Positions 36,901 to 49,239 of a stretch of DNA of 64,000 nucleotides are shown piece after piece. The stretch is from Lichenostomus cassidix (lineage: Eukaryota > Chordata > Aves > Passeriformes > Meliphagidae). The position numbers and the translations under genes were made by a program. Location: NCBI GenBank assembly GCA_008360975.2, contig CM039179.1, positions 53,543,166-53,607,165 on the forward strand. The letters run 5' to 3'. A model generated the notes under the pieces. It ran no database searches, was not told the origin of the DNA, and saw only the letters and a list, made by a program, of their open reading frames with translations. The number at the start of each line of letters is the position of its first letter. The first letter of the stretch is position 1.

Positions 36901-38739
36901 TTCATAGGCATTTGTAAGTACAAAGTTGTACTCTAAGATCTTTCACAGTTTCTATTAGTGTAGGGTATTTTTATTAATAGTCTGAGAAGATATTGAAATG
37001 GGCAATTTAGCATTATAAGTAAAAATCAGAAAACAGAAATTAAGGATGTAATTACATAAATATAATTTTGGTACTATTTGATAGGGTGTTTGAGATATTT
37101 ATCTGGTGTAAGCAGGTATGAGGCAATACCTATAGAAATTCATGCTTACCTTTCTGCTCATAGAGGGACTGCTAGAGGACAGGTGACAATTCTGGATCAT
37201 CTGCGAACTGGTCCTAAATGTAAGTGACTTGATAGACCACTAACAAACATTACTAATTATCTGCATGTGATTTCACACAACAAGGGTTAATATTTCTTTT
37301 TAATCTAACAGAAATATTTAGAAATTGAATAATCTTTCTAGTTTAATTGACTAATTGTTTGTATTTGAGTGACATTTTCTTGCTGCAAAGCAAATACTCT
37401 GAATTTGGGATTTTTCCATATTTTTGTCATTAACCAGTTTGACTATTTCTAATTATGTTTTCCTTGCTGTTTGTGTATGTCATTTTGCAAACAAACATAA
37501 AGAAACCCCATGTAGTTTTGCATTCAGCTCACAGAGGTATAATCTGTTCCCTTTGCTGGAGGAAATCCTCAGTGATGTGTTGCCAATATTTTAACAAGAG
37601 ACTCTCACAAATCATTCTCCCCTTAAGCCTGTGTTAAATCCGTGCTTCAGGAGTATGTGTACTCCAGGGAGGAATGGCAATAGACTCATTTGTTTCCAAT
37701 TTAATGTGAGCATGCATACTCATAAACAGAACCAAGAAAGATAGGATCTTATTTGGCTAACAGACTGGTATGAAGCTCCTGGAAATATCTAGACTATGTT
37801 TCTTAGCAAAAACATACTGATGAAAGACCCATGTGTAGATAGATTTACTAGGATAACACTGTGCTTTGAAACAGCTTGTGAGTGATACTATTGTTCACTA
37901 TCTACTGCGGTGTAATACATGATAAGGTGTCTCTTTTCCTCACTGTGGTACCTTTCACTTGATGAACTCCTAGGAGTTCCCAAATTAAAAATGTTGCAGA
38001 TATGGTACACACACACACACAAACATGCACAAAAAAGCCCGACTACAAAATTTTCTATATTCTGCAAAGAGTTTCCTCCTTGAATTGTATTATGACACCC
38101 TTATAATACCATGTATGTGTGTGTTTGTATTTCCCAGGGCAATTACAAGGGCTTAAGAAAGCACTATTGTATGAGGATTATCCTTAAGAGTTTTCAGAGA
38201 GTGGGACTAACAGTGCTATATTCCTAAGGATCTTTCCACAAAGAAGTGATATAGGAAGAATGCAAACACTCTGAGTAGGTCTTCTGCTGACAATGGCTTA
38301 GAAACTCTCATGAGAGCCATAACCTTTAGGCTACCGTAAATTTGAGGAAAGAAATCTGTTGTTCTATGCTGTTAGAACTGTTTTGCATTACATGGGTAAA
38401 TGAATTATTTATCAGATGAAAAAAGAGGGATGCAACAGAAGCAACTGTGACACATCCTGTTCTCATGTGCTCCAGCAGCAATGTTGAGTGATTTAAAATG
38501 GTGGCACACAAGCTTAATTTTCTCTAAGGTGGAGAAGCATATATCTCCTCAATTGCTGTTTTAATCTAGTATTTTCATGAAATATTATATTAATTTGCTT
38601 ATTTTTGAATACAAAATACATTTAATAAAACTATCCATACCCTAACCATGAATAGTTCCCAATGATTTGACATAAACTATGCTTACTCTTTCTGGCTAAT
38701 AGGTACATAAAAATGTCATGGAAAGGGAATCACTTGTAA
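33931..38739. other. AT-rich DNA with one exon-like segment
   Basis: About 4.8 kb without recognised repeats apart from a CA run at 38009-38022. The 116-codon minus frame at 34145-34495 has no recognised domain. The exon-like segment at 35591-35740 is listed separately. Confidence 0.5.
35591..35740 (-). CDS. Candidate terminal exon, 49 codons
   Basis: On the minus strand a 'ttattgtcag' acceptor precedes an open segment of 49 codons ending in TAA at 35591. The predicted peptide is protein-like: a basic, Asn-rich start, a middle reading S-F-R-E-Y-S-F-E-T-Q, and the end MIMKAGGNKST. A minus-strand AATAAA lies about 950 bp downstream, near 34635. Composition and splice site favour a last coding exon, but the pyrimidine tract is mediocre and I do not recognise the protein. 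A processed or unprocessed pseudogene fragment, or chance, are alternatives. Confidence 0.3.
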   Translation of the reverse strand, partial: QNPLNMKLKRNNNNPQKPVSFREYSFETQALLPKSLKDMIMKAGGNKST

Positions 38740-39073
38740 GTTTAGCCTGGAGAAAAGGAGGCTCTGGGGAAACCTTATCACTCCCTACCCCTACCTGAAA
38801 GGAAGTTTTAGTGAGTTGGAGGTCAATCTCATCTCCCAGACAACAAGTGACAGGACCTGGCAAAATGTCCTCAAGTTGTGCCAGGCAAGGTTTAAATTAG
38901 ATATTAGGAAAAATTCCATCACTGTAAGGGTGATCAGGCATTGGAATAGGCTCCCCAGGGAAGTGGTGGAATTACTATGCCTGGAAGTGTACAAAAACCA
39001 CATGGATGTGACACTCGGGCAATATGCTTTAGAGGTCGACTTAGCAGTGCCAGGTTAATGGTTGGACTTGCTT
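38740..39073 (+). mobile_element. CR1 LINE 3' UTR fragment
   Basis: Sense CR1 3' UTR, from 'gtttagcctggagaaaagga' through 'gataggctcc'-type blocks to 'ggttaatggttggacttg'. The last 40-50 bp with the octamer tail is missing. It is well preserved otherwise. Confidence 0.93.
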
Positions 39074-39320
39074 TGTGACCATAGTGCAGGTAGGAGACAA
39101 TCAAATATTAAAAAGGAGAGAGAATTACAGATAGGCAGTTAATTTTCCTGACTTGCAAGAACAGTGATTGGAAAACCAAAAATGAGATGTGAAGAATTAG
39201 GAACAGACATGAATTCCCCTTGGGAGGGATGCAAATATTGTGAATCTCTCTATGTGTATATAATTTATTACTGTTCATATCTCTTGTATTTGTCTCTTAT
39301 GTTGAGTAACTTTAACATGG

Positions 39321-39767
39321 TGTCCTGGTTTGGGCCAGGACAGTGTTAATTTTGCAGCAGCAAGGAGTGGGCATGTGTAGGACCCAGAGCTTATTCCATA
39401 CCACCTCCCCTCATTTGCCAGGGGACAGGGGAGGGGCTCCCTGCTGGGTCTGACTAGTGTGGGGAGGGAGCAGTCATGAATTTTCAGGGTTTTTTCACGA
39501 GGGGTGAGCAAATATATGTGAATAGTCTGACTTTTTTCTTATAGCTCTGTCATTAGTATTTTGCTGTTACTGTTTGCTGTCTTACTTATTAGCTGTTTCC
39601 AATAAACTGTTCTTATCTCAACCCATGATCTTTACTTTTTGTGCCTCCAGTTCTCCTCTCTATTCTGCCTCACAGGGAGGGGGAAGGAGAAGTGAGGGAG
39701 CAGCATGTGGTTTAGAATGGTTTAGTGGAAACACAAAATTGGAAACTACCATTCCTAAACAACAACA
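39321..39767 (+). repeat. 5' LTR of the ERVL insertion
   Basis: Starts TGTCCTGGTTTGGGCC and ends ...CTAAACAACAACA. It has an AATAAA at 39601 just after a 'gctgtttcc' block shared with the 3' LTR. The end matches the 3' LTR end (CCATTCCTAAA... against CCATTCTTAAAGCATGACA). The two LTRs have diverged clearly, so the insertion is not recent. Confidence 0.8.
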
Positions 39768-40339
39768 GCTTTATTTGGCACCAGTGTGAGGCTGAAGTGT
39801 TGAGGTGACAACAGATCTGCCCAGAAAGGGTTGGAAAGAAATTTGATCTAAGCATTCTCTGTATTAGGTAATGAGCCACGGGTCACAATGTTGCTTGATC
39901 TGTTCATGTGTGTGTGGTACCTAAATCTGCATGTGTTCCTGTATATGCCATATATATTCCTCATGATGATAGTTTTCAGGGCAGGGAGAGGGATCAGAAT
40001 TGCTTTTTTGCTGTACTGTGTGATACCAGCTTATGACATAACATCAAGGGCAATGAGGGTCATTTGGGATGTGTATTCAGTGTTGCTCTCCTACCCTTAC
40101 CCAAGATTTTACCTTTGGGAGTCCGTTAACAATCATACCCAGTCTGTTGGGGGAACAGGGAAAGATGATTTTCCCCAGCCTTTCACCCCGTTTTCTTCCT
40201 TGGGCCCTGTTAAAGCAGCTTTTGCGACCTTTGAATTTCCCTTGGATGTTAAGGAAAGCATGTGCTTGTTGCTAGGTCTGCCAGGTCTCCTCAGTGCAGT
40301 CCACACCAAATTTAGAGTTACAAAGGAGATTTTTTAGGT

Positions 40340-40755
40340 GGATGTTTCAGAGATATGCCCCTGGGGTGGATAGTCCTGACTGGCATGGAAGATGGGAGAA
40401 AATGGGCCAGCTTTTGAAGGACTATTCTGCTCCAATGGTTTGAAATTTCACCCCTGTACAATTCAGGACCCTGACAATGTGGCAGAATATTTGAAAGAAA
40501 AATGCTGTTGCAATTCCAGAGAGGTGTGAAGTTATGCAATGAGCTGGGCCCTGGCTACTTCTTAACAGACACTGCTCATCACTAGACAGCACCTTCAGGA
40601 GGAATTGGAGTAAAACAGACAAATAGGCACTGTGACCACTGAAACTGCAACTGAACCAGAGGAACAATTCATCCTGTTAGCATTTGCCTTTAAAGAAATG
40701 AAGAAATTCAAGACCAAATCAGTTCACTTTGTGAAGGATGAAGAGAAAGTAGAGC
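40340..40755 (+). pseudogene. Decayed ERVL gag remnant
   Basis: Retroviral capsid-precursor remnant lying between the two LTRs. Fragments of one protein can be followed across several plus frames with stops and frameshifts between them (early stop near 40440). The last open piece is Lys/Glu rich, with K-F-K-T-K-S-V followed by an acidic D-E-E, and runs to the 3' LTR. It is too damaged to encode Gag. The class was assigned from position between ERVL LTRs and resemblance to avian ERVL gag ends. Confidence 0.6.
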
Positions 40756-40762
40756 TCTCACA

Positions 40763-40960
40763 ACATTATTATTTGTTTGCTGTTTCCAGTAAATTGTTCT
40801 CATATCAGCCTATGATCTTTACCTATTGAGCCTCCAATTCTCCTCTCCATTCCACTGCAGTAGGAGTGGGAAGGGGAGGGAGGAGTGAGAGAGCTGTGTC
40901 TAGTTTGGAGTTGTTCAGTGAGAGCACTAAATAGGGGAATACCATTCTTAAAGCATGACA
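40763..40960 (+). repeat. Truncated 3' LTR (R-U5 only)
   Basis: Matches the last about 190 bp of the 5' LTR, from 'gctgtttcc' through 'cctatgatctttacctattg' to the ...CATTCTTAAAGCATGACA end. The poly(A) signal is changed to AGTAAA at 40788. The U3 promoter half is absent. Confidence 0.8.
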
Positions 40961-41224
40961 CATGGTAACCTGATAGAACAGATCCATGCATTCTGGATAT
41001 CCTTACAAGGTGATATATCAGATAAACTTTGCCCCCCCCTGAACTAAGTGAGTATTTTGACATGGAAGTCAATGAATTCAGCATTTCATTGGTCTCCTGT
41101 CTTCTCTGAGATGCTTAACATTAGCCAATCTAACTATATATTACAAAACCACACCATTATTTAAGATCTGTCCTTTAACTTTCATTCTATCCCGATGACA
41201 GGCTACTGTGTGCAGTGGTGCATA

Positions 41225-41460
41225 CTCATTTTCACTTAATGATCACGAAATTGATTAGAATGCAAAGAAGGATAACAAAGTTGATTAAAGGCTTCCCAAC
41301 ATTCACTTGCAGAATAAAACCTTTAAAAACTAAATATGTCTAGCTTTTTAAGATATAAAGGAAAGGTGATGTGATAATGTGAAGAAATGTCTGACGCTGT
41401 CAGCATTTCAAATGAAAATATAGCAGACTGTTACAGGAAGAATTGGAAGGAACGATATGA
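41225..41460 (+). mobile_element. Possible ancient CR1/L3-type LINE remnant
   Basis: 'aaggataacaaagttgatta' followed by 'ctaaatatgtctagcttttt' and 'ggaaaggtgatgtgataatg' follow the order of blocks in the 3' part of old CR1/L3-type LINEs, but with heavy divergence. A profile search would be needed to confirm it. Confidence 0.35.
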
Positions 41461-42480
41461 AAATACCCACATGAAAACAATGTTTTGAACTTCACAGAAT
41501 AAAATTCAGGCAGTGGATCAGATCAACAACAGACTGAAAATGATGGAAAACCTCAAATATTATGCCTCATTTCATCTTTTCATAACACTGTTCAAAGAAA
41601 TAACAAGATGGCATTGTTTAGAGTGTGGAGCTCAGAATGGTGAATTCTAATTTGCGCTTGGTTACTGAGTCATAAGAGAAAGTGAAGGGATTATTTTCTT
41701 CAAGGCAAGAATTCCTAAATATAATGTGGTGATGATAAAAGGCAACTTACTTTTGGAATGCAGGGAAGAGAAAGTGGATTTTAAATATGAAGTAAATTTA
41801 TAAAAATGAAAATGGCATGTGTATCAGGATTTTCTGACTGTTGTGTAAAGCAGTAATTTGATTTCTTGAAAGTGTCACAGAATATAGATATTGCAGCAGA
41901 ACACTGAGGGAAAAAGGAAAGTTTTTGAATTTTACTCTGGAGCACATTAGAGTTTCAATGTCACTTGGAAAAAACAGAATACATATAAGGAAATTTTTAA
42001 CACTGAGTTGTCTCAAAAACAATGTATCTATATATACATGTACAAAAGGTAAGAAATGCAAAAACAAGAGATTATTCAAATTACTAAATTCATAAAGATA
42101 TCAAGGCTCATGGATATGGCAGGCCTTTAAAATTTATATAAATATTATCTATTAATTACAGGTAATAAAATAAGGTTGCCATTCCTCCACTCACCAGAAA
42201 GAAGATTATTTCAAAATCCTGTATTGGTCAGATTATGTTTCAGATTATTTATTATTGTGACTGCTTTAAGAGTTTTAAAACATTAATTGCTACTAAAAAA
42301 CTTTGCTTCTGTGAGTCTCTAAATAATTGTCTTCTTTAATTCAGATGACCATTTCAGAGGACAGGACAGAAGTTAATTTCTCTAGTGGTCACCAGGAATC
42401 AGCTTCACTAGGTCTGGGTGTGTATATCCTTGTGATAGTGTCCTGTATGATTGGGCATCAGTGAAACAAAACAGAAAAAG

Positions 42481-42512
42481 CATTAATTAAACAAAAAACC
42501 CATTAATTAAAC
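42481..42512. repeat. Short direct repeat, 20-bp period
   Basis: CATTAATTAAAC occurs at 42481-42492 and 42501-42512, with an A-rich spacer. Confidence 0.85.
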
Positions 42513-42590
42513 CGAAAATACCCCCAAGTTTAAGAGAGGAAACATGGCTAGCAGTGGGTAAATCTGGCTCTTGAAGCAGACCATCAAGTA

Positions 42591-43240
42591 TAGTAGTGTG
42601 TGCTTGCAGCCCAGAAAGCCAATGGTGTCCTGAGCTGTGCCAAAAGCAGCATGGCCAGCAGGTCAAGGGAGGGGATTCTCCTCCTCTGCTCTGGTGTGAC
42701 CCCCCCCTGGAGCAATGTGTCCAGCTCTGGTGTCCTCAGCACAGGAAGGACATCAATCTGCTCTAACAAGTCCAGAGGAGGGCCATAAAAATGATTACAA
42801 TGATGGAACAGCTCTTCTATAAGGAAAGGATGAGAGAATTGGGGTTGTTCATCTTGGAGAAGAGAAGGCTCTGGGGTGGCCTATTTGAAGGTCAAGTAGG
42901 CTCCCATCAAGTACCTGAAGGAAGCCTACAAGAAGATGGAGACAAATTTTTTGCATGGGTGTGTAGTGACAGGACAAGGAGGAATGGCTTTAAATTAAAA
43001 GAGAGTATGTTTAAACTTAGATATTAAGAAGAAATTCTTTACTGTGGTGGGGATGAGGCACTGGAACAGGTTACTGAGAGAAGTTGTGGATGGTCCATCC
43101 GGGGAAATGTTCAAGGCTACGTTGGATGAGAATCTGAGCAACCTGGTCTAGTGGAAGGTATCCCTGCTCATGGCATAGAGGTTGGAACTAGATGTTCTTC
43201 AAGACCTCTTCCAAAATCAAGGCAGTTCTACGATTTTATC
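42591..43240 (+). mobile_element. CR1 LINE, 3' portion with tail
   Basis: Sense CR1 with the ORF2 end ('cagcccagaaagccaatggt', 'gtgtccagctctggtgtcct', 'aggaaaggatgagagaattg'), the 3' UTR ('actggaacaggttactgaga') and a worn tail 'gttctacgattttatc'. It contains a C8 slippage run near 42700 and several indels. It is moderately old. Confidence 0.9.
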
Positions 43241-46200
43241 AGCAAATGTAGTGCAGAGGAACTTGTAGCGTCAGCAGATATTTTCTCCTTTGCTTCTGAA
43301 CGAACTGAGAATTAACACTTTCAACAGATGTATTTCTATAGACAACACAGAACCTATATTCATTTAAACAAAACCTTATTTAGGAAATTGTAAATGTAAG
43401 CAATCATATATTTAAGCTGGAACATGATGAAAAATATATTGACTGTCCTGATGCTAAAACCAGGAAAAATCATTCAAGCTATTTAAAATCAGAATTATTA
43501 TAAGGTTTATAGCAACTGAGTTATGAATCCTTCATGGCAGGGAAATGGATTTTTAAAAGAAAATTGCATAGGATTTCTTCCAGAAGTATTTTTGTGAACA
43601 TCTTTTGAATACATTTCTGTAAAGACTATCAGAAAATTTATAAGATCCCAATGGAATGAAAAAAAAAGCAAAATTAACTGAAAAGTTAAACATTTTTTTC
43701 ATTTTAAGAGTGAATATGGTCAGATAAAGTTAGTTATCAATTGAGATTACTGAAAGATGAAGCAATGATATAGAAGGTTAACTAGGGCCATCTGATCAGT
43801 TTTTTTCTCCTGTTGTGTATTACAGATTGCATTTTTTCATTTCATGCAGTCATGCCAAAGTCAGGATTGCATCAAAGACAATTATTGTGTCTGATTAAAA
43901 ATGTAAACTGAAATAATGTTTTTCCATTAATAACCCTCACTGCCTGATATTTGTACCTTGTGCCCTTAATGAATTTGCCTGGCTTCAGCTTCCATTGATT
44001 TTTACTTACTGTTTCTTTCTTTTCTACACTAAAGAGATCTTTATTAATGACTTCTAAGGAATACATAAACAATAATCAAGTAAATTCTTAGTCTTCGTAT
44101 GTTGAATTGGCTAAATTTTTAGCTATACTTCTCTGAAAAAACCCCTCTTCTCGGTGGTAAAGAGCAAGGCAAGCTTGTTTTATTGCCCAGATTTGCTTCA
44201 CCCAATATGCAGTCATACAGTGACCCAAATTTGGAGAACAGTGCTTGACAGCACTTGCAGAGTAGCTCTCTGTATGAAGAGTAAGCAGTGATCTGCTTAC
44301 TAAAAGTGATCTATCACTTTTTCTATTTTAACAACTCTAAAAAGGTGGTTATCAGAAGAATGAGCAATATCTCAGTACTAAAAATAATGCCATAGGAAAG
44401 GAAATGTAGAATCCCTTTCCATATACCCAAGTTCCTACTTCATACTCACTCCATGTATAATGCCAAGGATTAAAGAGATTTACAAAAAAAAGTTTTTATT
44501 AGTACAATATAGTTGCAGAATGCAACTTTCTCATATGTCAAGCTATGATTTGTGTAATTGTTCACTAACAGTTCTGTTTCTACAGTATGTTATTTAAGAG
44601 TATACAGGTTAGTGTGGGATTCAGGTCCTCAGAATAACTGTCCCATTCTGATCAATATTTACTGGCATAATTCTGTTTGAAAATGTTAGCACCAGAGATA
44701 ATTTATTCATGGTAAGGATTAAAATTTTAGTCAGAGTAGATATTTTATAAATACAGGTAACACATAGCATATATTCCATTATTATAATAAAAATATTTAA
44801 TATGATATGTATTAAATGTATTATGTCACGTTATATTATGTATTAGTATATAATATTAATCACATTGTCAGTTTCAGAGACAAATATTATTAGAAAAATT
44901 ACCACATGATGGTGATTTACATGGATAAACACTTCTGATTACTCTTATGCATTTCTTAATTTTTTTAATGGAGGCATTGTCTTTATTCTACAGTTCTAGT
45001 TGTTGAAGGAAAATACAGTTTAGCACTCCACAATTAAAAGAATAAAGTACCTTCATCATCCACCGCTCTAATATGCATGAAGAATTAAGTCATGTTTTTT
45101 GGCAAGGTCTATTTTCTGTCAAATCAAACTGGCAGGGACTAATTATATTCTTTTAATTCTTTATCAGTTGAGTTGATTATGTGTATTCCATTAATGTGCC
45201 AATACTAGATGTCAGACTAACTATCCTAAAGTGATGTTATTATCATCTCTGTTGAAGAATATTTAATGTGTAGTGTTAGTTTCCAAATGTCAAAGATTTT
45301 GTGTACTACATATTTAATCAATAATTACAATTTAGAGCTAAAAAATTGGAGCAAAAAAGTGTACTGTGTTATGGTCTTGACACCTAATGAGCAGTATATG
45401 CCACTACAAGGCATCGAATAAAGAAAGAGACTGTTATCTAATAAAACATTCCCTGTAATTGAATAAAAATATATTCCTCCAGATCTGAGCAATAAAACTC
45501 ATATTCTAAGTAATAAATAAGGTAAAATGAACTGTGTCATATCAAAACTTCATGTATTTTCATGGAAAATTTCAGGAGAGTGTGAAATTATCATTAAATT
45601 CCTTCTTTTCATATATCCTCCTTTTAAGGTGGACAACTTCACAGAGACTTCAGAAATCTAACACTACCTCTCATCTTCATTTGCCTTAATAAGGGTGGGG
45701 CAATCACCACATGTTAAGCTGAAGGAAAGATTATATGATGTGCCAGTTTTTTCAGCTATGAATCTGTTACTCTAGAAGAGCTTTCATTGTGTACATCATG
45801 AAAATTTTACTTTATTGCAAAACTTTATTCTGGAGTGATCATACTTTCAGTCTCCATAATGATTAAACAAGACTTTACAGCCAGTGTGCCCACATCCTGC
45901 ATACCCTGAAAGTGTGCCCACCTTTAATATAGTGTTGAAAGGAAGGTTATCTCTTTTCTACATGACAAATGAACTCAAAATAGAAATGTATCCCACTTCA
46001 AGCTTTCCAATACCTTACTGCTTCTTGGTACAATCTGGAATCTTCTGCTGTGTTAACAGTGGGGAAAAGTATGGAGAAACTAAAAGTATTTTACTCTCCT
46101 GGTGAAGAAGCACACTTGTTTTGGCAATCAACAGCACAAGATAGTGTTTGGGAAGCAGCTCTGTGGCTGCCACTGAAACTCTTTTAGGTACAGCATAAAG

Positions 46201-47214
46201 TCAAGGACGCTGTTGGGACCCTTTTGTTTCCCACTCACAATTAAAATTTTCCTGGTTTATCTGTCTGCCATACTCAAAGTTTTCCTTTTTTGGCTATTCA
46301 AAAGCAGACCTTGTTGTCTTCTTTTTCCAGTGCATCTGAGAAGCAGGTTTATTTAGAAATTATAAGGGTTGCGAAATAATTTTCAGTTACAGATGAAGCA
46401 TGTGTGTTAAAATGCCGTAACTTCTACAAAAGAAGGTAAAATGAATCCTTGGTTATAGAAAAAAAAGACTGTCATGATTCTTTTGTAGTTGTGAGAGAAA
46501 TGGCATTGTATATACCATTGGGCTAATTCTTACATGCCATTTATCTGTGTACTTTTGTCCACTTTGATGAACCTAGCATGCATGGATGATTTCCTGCCTG
46601 AGCCCTTGGGATTAGAGGGTGTTTTTTATTCATTAACTAGGAATAAATGATTCAAACTCAGCAATTGAGATAATGGACTAAATTGGGGAATGTTAACCTC
46701 TGTTAACCTCCATTTTACACTTCCTATACCTTGTCCAAATTGCTTTGATCTTTTGGTAATATTTTATGACAGCCATTTTGACAATAGGATTTTTCAAATT
46801 AGGAAAAGGATAATCGTTTGTTTATTTGTTTCATTATCCTGTATAATGAAGGAAGTATAAATTGTATTTTAGGAGCCAGAACCCAGAAAATACTTCTTGT
46901 TAATTCTATAAGTATATAATTAACATAAAACTGAGCTTTTGACAAGTTATTATGAATTAACCATAAGAAAACCAAAATTAAAACTGCTTTTAATAATTTT
47001 CCATAAGACGTATGATGCAGTATCACAGAATCCATGAGGCAAAAGTAAAATGGAAGCTTTTTTTATTCTAAACTTCAAACTTCAAAAATGATAACTTATG
47101 ATTTTATGTCATTTTAGCCAGATGGCTTTCCATCAATATGATTCAATGGTGAAATGTTTCATACAACTTCACACTCCTGCTAGAAAATTATTTGCATTTT
47201 TAGCAGAATGTTTT
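43241..47214. other. AT-rich DNA, no gene seen
   Basis: About 4 kb without recognised genes or repeats. The stretch 44790-44870 is almost pure A/T with TATTA-type repetition. A perfect 10-bp tandem duplication of TGTTAACCTC lies at 46691-46710. Open frames up to 78 codons show no family resemblance. Confidence 0.5.
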
Positions 47215-47388
47215 CATAGAATCATTCATTATTCTGAATTGGAAGGGACGCAGGAAGATCATCAAGTCCAGCTCCTATCTCTGCACAGGACAGCCCCAAA
47301 AATCACACCACGTGCTTGAGAGCATTGTCCGAACACTTCTTGATATCTGGTAGGCTTGGTGCTGTGACCACTTCCCTGGGGAGGGTGG
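47215..47388 (-). mobile_element. CR1 LINE 3' end, cut short by an LTR
   Basis: Reverse complement of a CR1 3' end: 'catagaatcattcattattc', 'gaattggaagggacgcagga', then 'gctgtgaccacttccctggg'. The match stops at about 47384, directly at the start of ERVL-type LTR sequence. The part of CR1 expected next reappears near 49240, so this is probably one half of a split copy. Confidence 0.88.
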
Positions 47389-47530
47389 TGAGTTGACCTT
47401 GGCTGGACTCCAGGTGCTCACCAAGCCATTCTACCACTCCCCAGCTGGACAGGGGAGAGAAAATAAGATGGAAAACAAGACATAGGTTGAGATAAGTAGT
47501 TTACTAAAGGAAAAGTAAAAGTTTGCATGC
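47389..47530 (-). mobile_element. ERVL-type LTR fragment (R-U5 end), minus strand
   Basis: 'agttgaccttggctggactc' and 'ggacaggggagagaaaataa' match the beginning (plus-strand view) of the neighbouring LTR at 47560. It is a partial second copy of the same LTR end in the same orientation, 170 bp away. Confidence 0.7.
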
Positions 47531-47559
47531 ATGACTGGGTTTTGGTACCAAAAGGATCG

Positions 47560-48396
47560 TAGGGGATTGACCCTGGCTGGATGCCAGACACCAACCAAAG
47601 CCTCACTATCACTCCCCTCTGCAGCTGGACTGGGGAGAGAAAATATAACAAAGAGTTCATAAATTGAGATAAGGACTAGGAGAGATCACTCACCAAATAC
47701 CATTGGGAAAAACACACTTGAATTAGAGAAATTAATTGAATTTATTAATAACAAAGTCAGGGTAGGCTAATGAGAGGTGAAATAAGACTTTAAAAACCTT
47801 GCCCCCACCTCGTCCTCCCTCTCAGCTCTACCTCTTCCCCCCCAGCAGTGCAGGGAGACAAGGAATGGGAGCTGTTAGTTCATCACAGGTCACTCCTGCC
47901 ATTGCTCAGGGAGAGGAGTCCAGTTCCACCTCTAATATAGGATCCATCCCAAGGAAGACAGTTCTCCATTAACTTCTCCAATGTGAGTCCATCCCATGGG
48001 CAACAGTTCTCAACAAACTGCTGCAATGTGGGTTGCTCTTCCATGGGGTGCAGTCCCTCAAGGACAGGCTGCTCCAGTGCAGGTCCCACACAGGGCTGCA
48101 AGTCCTACCAAGAAACCTGCTTCAGTGTGGTTCCTCTCTCCACAGGTCTTCAGGTCCCTCCCAGGAGTCTACTCCAGCACAGGCCTCCTGTGGGTTCATA
48201 GCCTCCTCTCAGGCATCCACCTGCTGCAGCATGGTTCTCCTCCACAGGCTGTGGGTGGAGCTCTTCATCCCCATGTTTCTCCATGTGCTGCAGAGGTACA
48301 GCTGCCTCGTCGTGGTCTTTACCAAGGGCTGCAAGGGGAATTTCAACTGTGGTGCTTGAAACCCCTCCTCCCCCTCCCTCTCCACTGACCTTAGTC
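47560..48396 (-). mobile_element. ERVL-type LTR, minus strand, with internal near-repeats
   Basis: An antisense LTR of a long avian ERVL family. On the plus strand it starts 'gattgaccctggctggatgc', continues with 'ttgaatttattaataacaaa' and then a series of irregular about 35-60-bp near-repeats around 'CCATCCCA', 'CTCCA' and 'gtgggt' between about 47930 and 48330. It stops near 'cactgacctta' at about 48394. The expected U3 remainder is missing. Its internal near-repeats keep many frames open (for example minus 48150-48428), none of them real genes. Confidence 0.78.
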
Positions 48397-49239
48397 AAAA
48401 TTAAGTCTAGACACTCCAGTGTTATCACTCAACTCTATCTTTCCTGGATGCCAGCACTGCCCTGTTAGGTAAAATTTGCGTGAGCCATTAAATCTTGTTT
48501 TGGTTTTCAATAGCAGGGAGGAGAATGTTCTCTGTGGAAGACCAAACTGATTCTTTCAGTCTTTAAGATCTACCAGAATTTTCACTGGAAGGCATTTTGC
48601 TTTCCTTTCAAAGTTCAGCATCTGTCTGAACATGTGTGCTCTTGAAAACAAGTGAAGTCTCTATTACTCTTCCTTCCTAGGGCAATTAATGAGCATAGAG
48701 GGAATATGCAAATAGGGAAAATAAATTAAAGAAATATTTGTGTAATCCTGACAGTACATTGTAAGTCAACAAAATCATGCTGTGGGGATTGTGTTGAAGA
48801 GAGTCCCAAACTACTTTTTTGATGCACTTAGCATCTGTTTTTAAAAAATATCTTGTCCTTCTGGTAAATATTATTTGCACATTCCCTAACCCATGTCTTT
48901 CTTTGCCAAGTTGAGCTTTAACACATTTGTTTATGTGGTTTTTCTAATGAGAAAGAAATAGTGTGTATTCATGTATCTGGACTGTATTCAAATATTTGTA
49001 TTTGTTGTAAAGCCCCTGTTCATTTGAGAAACAAAAATAAAATCAAAGTAACAAACAAAAAGCATAATGTTAACTGTTGTAATGTATGCTATATGATATA
49101 CCTTTTCAATAACTTCTGCATAATTGCAGGCCAATTAATTTGTATTTCATATAATTTAAATGTTTGATTTCATGTCTCTTTTCAGTGAACATTCTATCCA
49201 TATTTCACTTAGGTCAGTATTTGTCACCTTGCAGTTTTT
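48397..49239. other. AT-rich DNA inside the interrupted CR1 region
   Basis: About 0.8 kb of unique-looking AT-rich sequence between the LTR and the second CR1 half. No gene or repeat recognised. Its presence means the CR1 interruption is more than a simple LTR insertion. Confidence 0.5.

Larger units (their letters stand above)
39321..40960 (+). mobile_element. Short ERVL provirus bounded by 5-bp TSD
   Basis: A 1640-bp ERVL-class insertion in sense orientation. CATGG is duplicated exactly at 39316-39320 and 40961-40965, the 5-bp target duplication expected for ERVL. The parts are a 5' LTR (39321-39767), a leader starting with a TGGCACC primer-binding-like site at 39776, an internal region with a decayed gag remnant (about 40340-40755), and a 3' LTR limited to R-U5 (40763-40960). 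Protease, reverse transcriptase and integrase are absent, and the 3' U3 is missing. A deletion from within gag to near the end of the 3' U3 explains the structure. It cannot move by itself. Confidence 0.82.
40966..42590. other. Mostly AT-rich DNA, no gene seen
   Basis: Contains a C8 run at about 41032, a possible ancient LINE remnant (about 41225-41460, listed separately) and a 20-bp-period direct repeat at 42481-42512. Confidence 0.5.

Noticed and set aside
47996..48388. 130-codon plus-strand frame and overlapping frames on both strands
   Set aside because: Open because of near-repeats and high GC inside an LTR.
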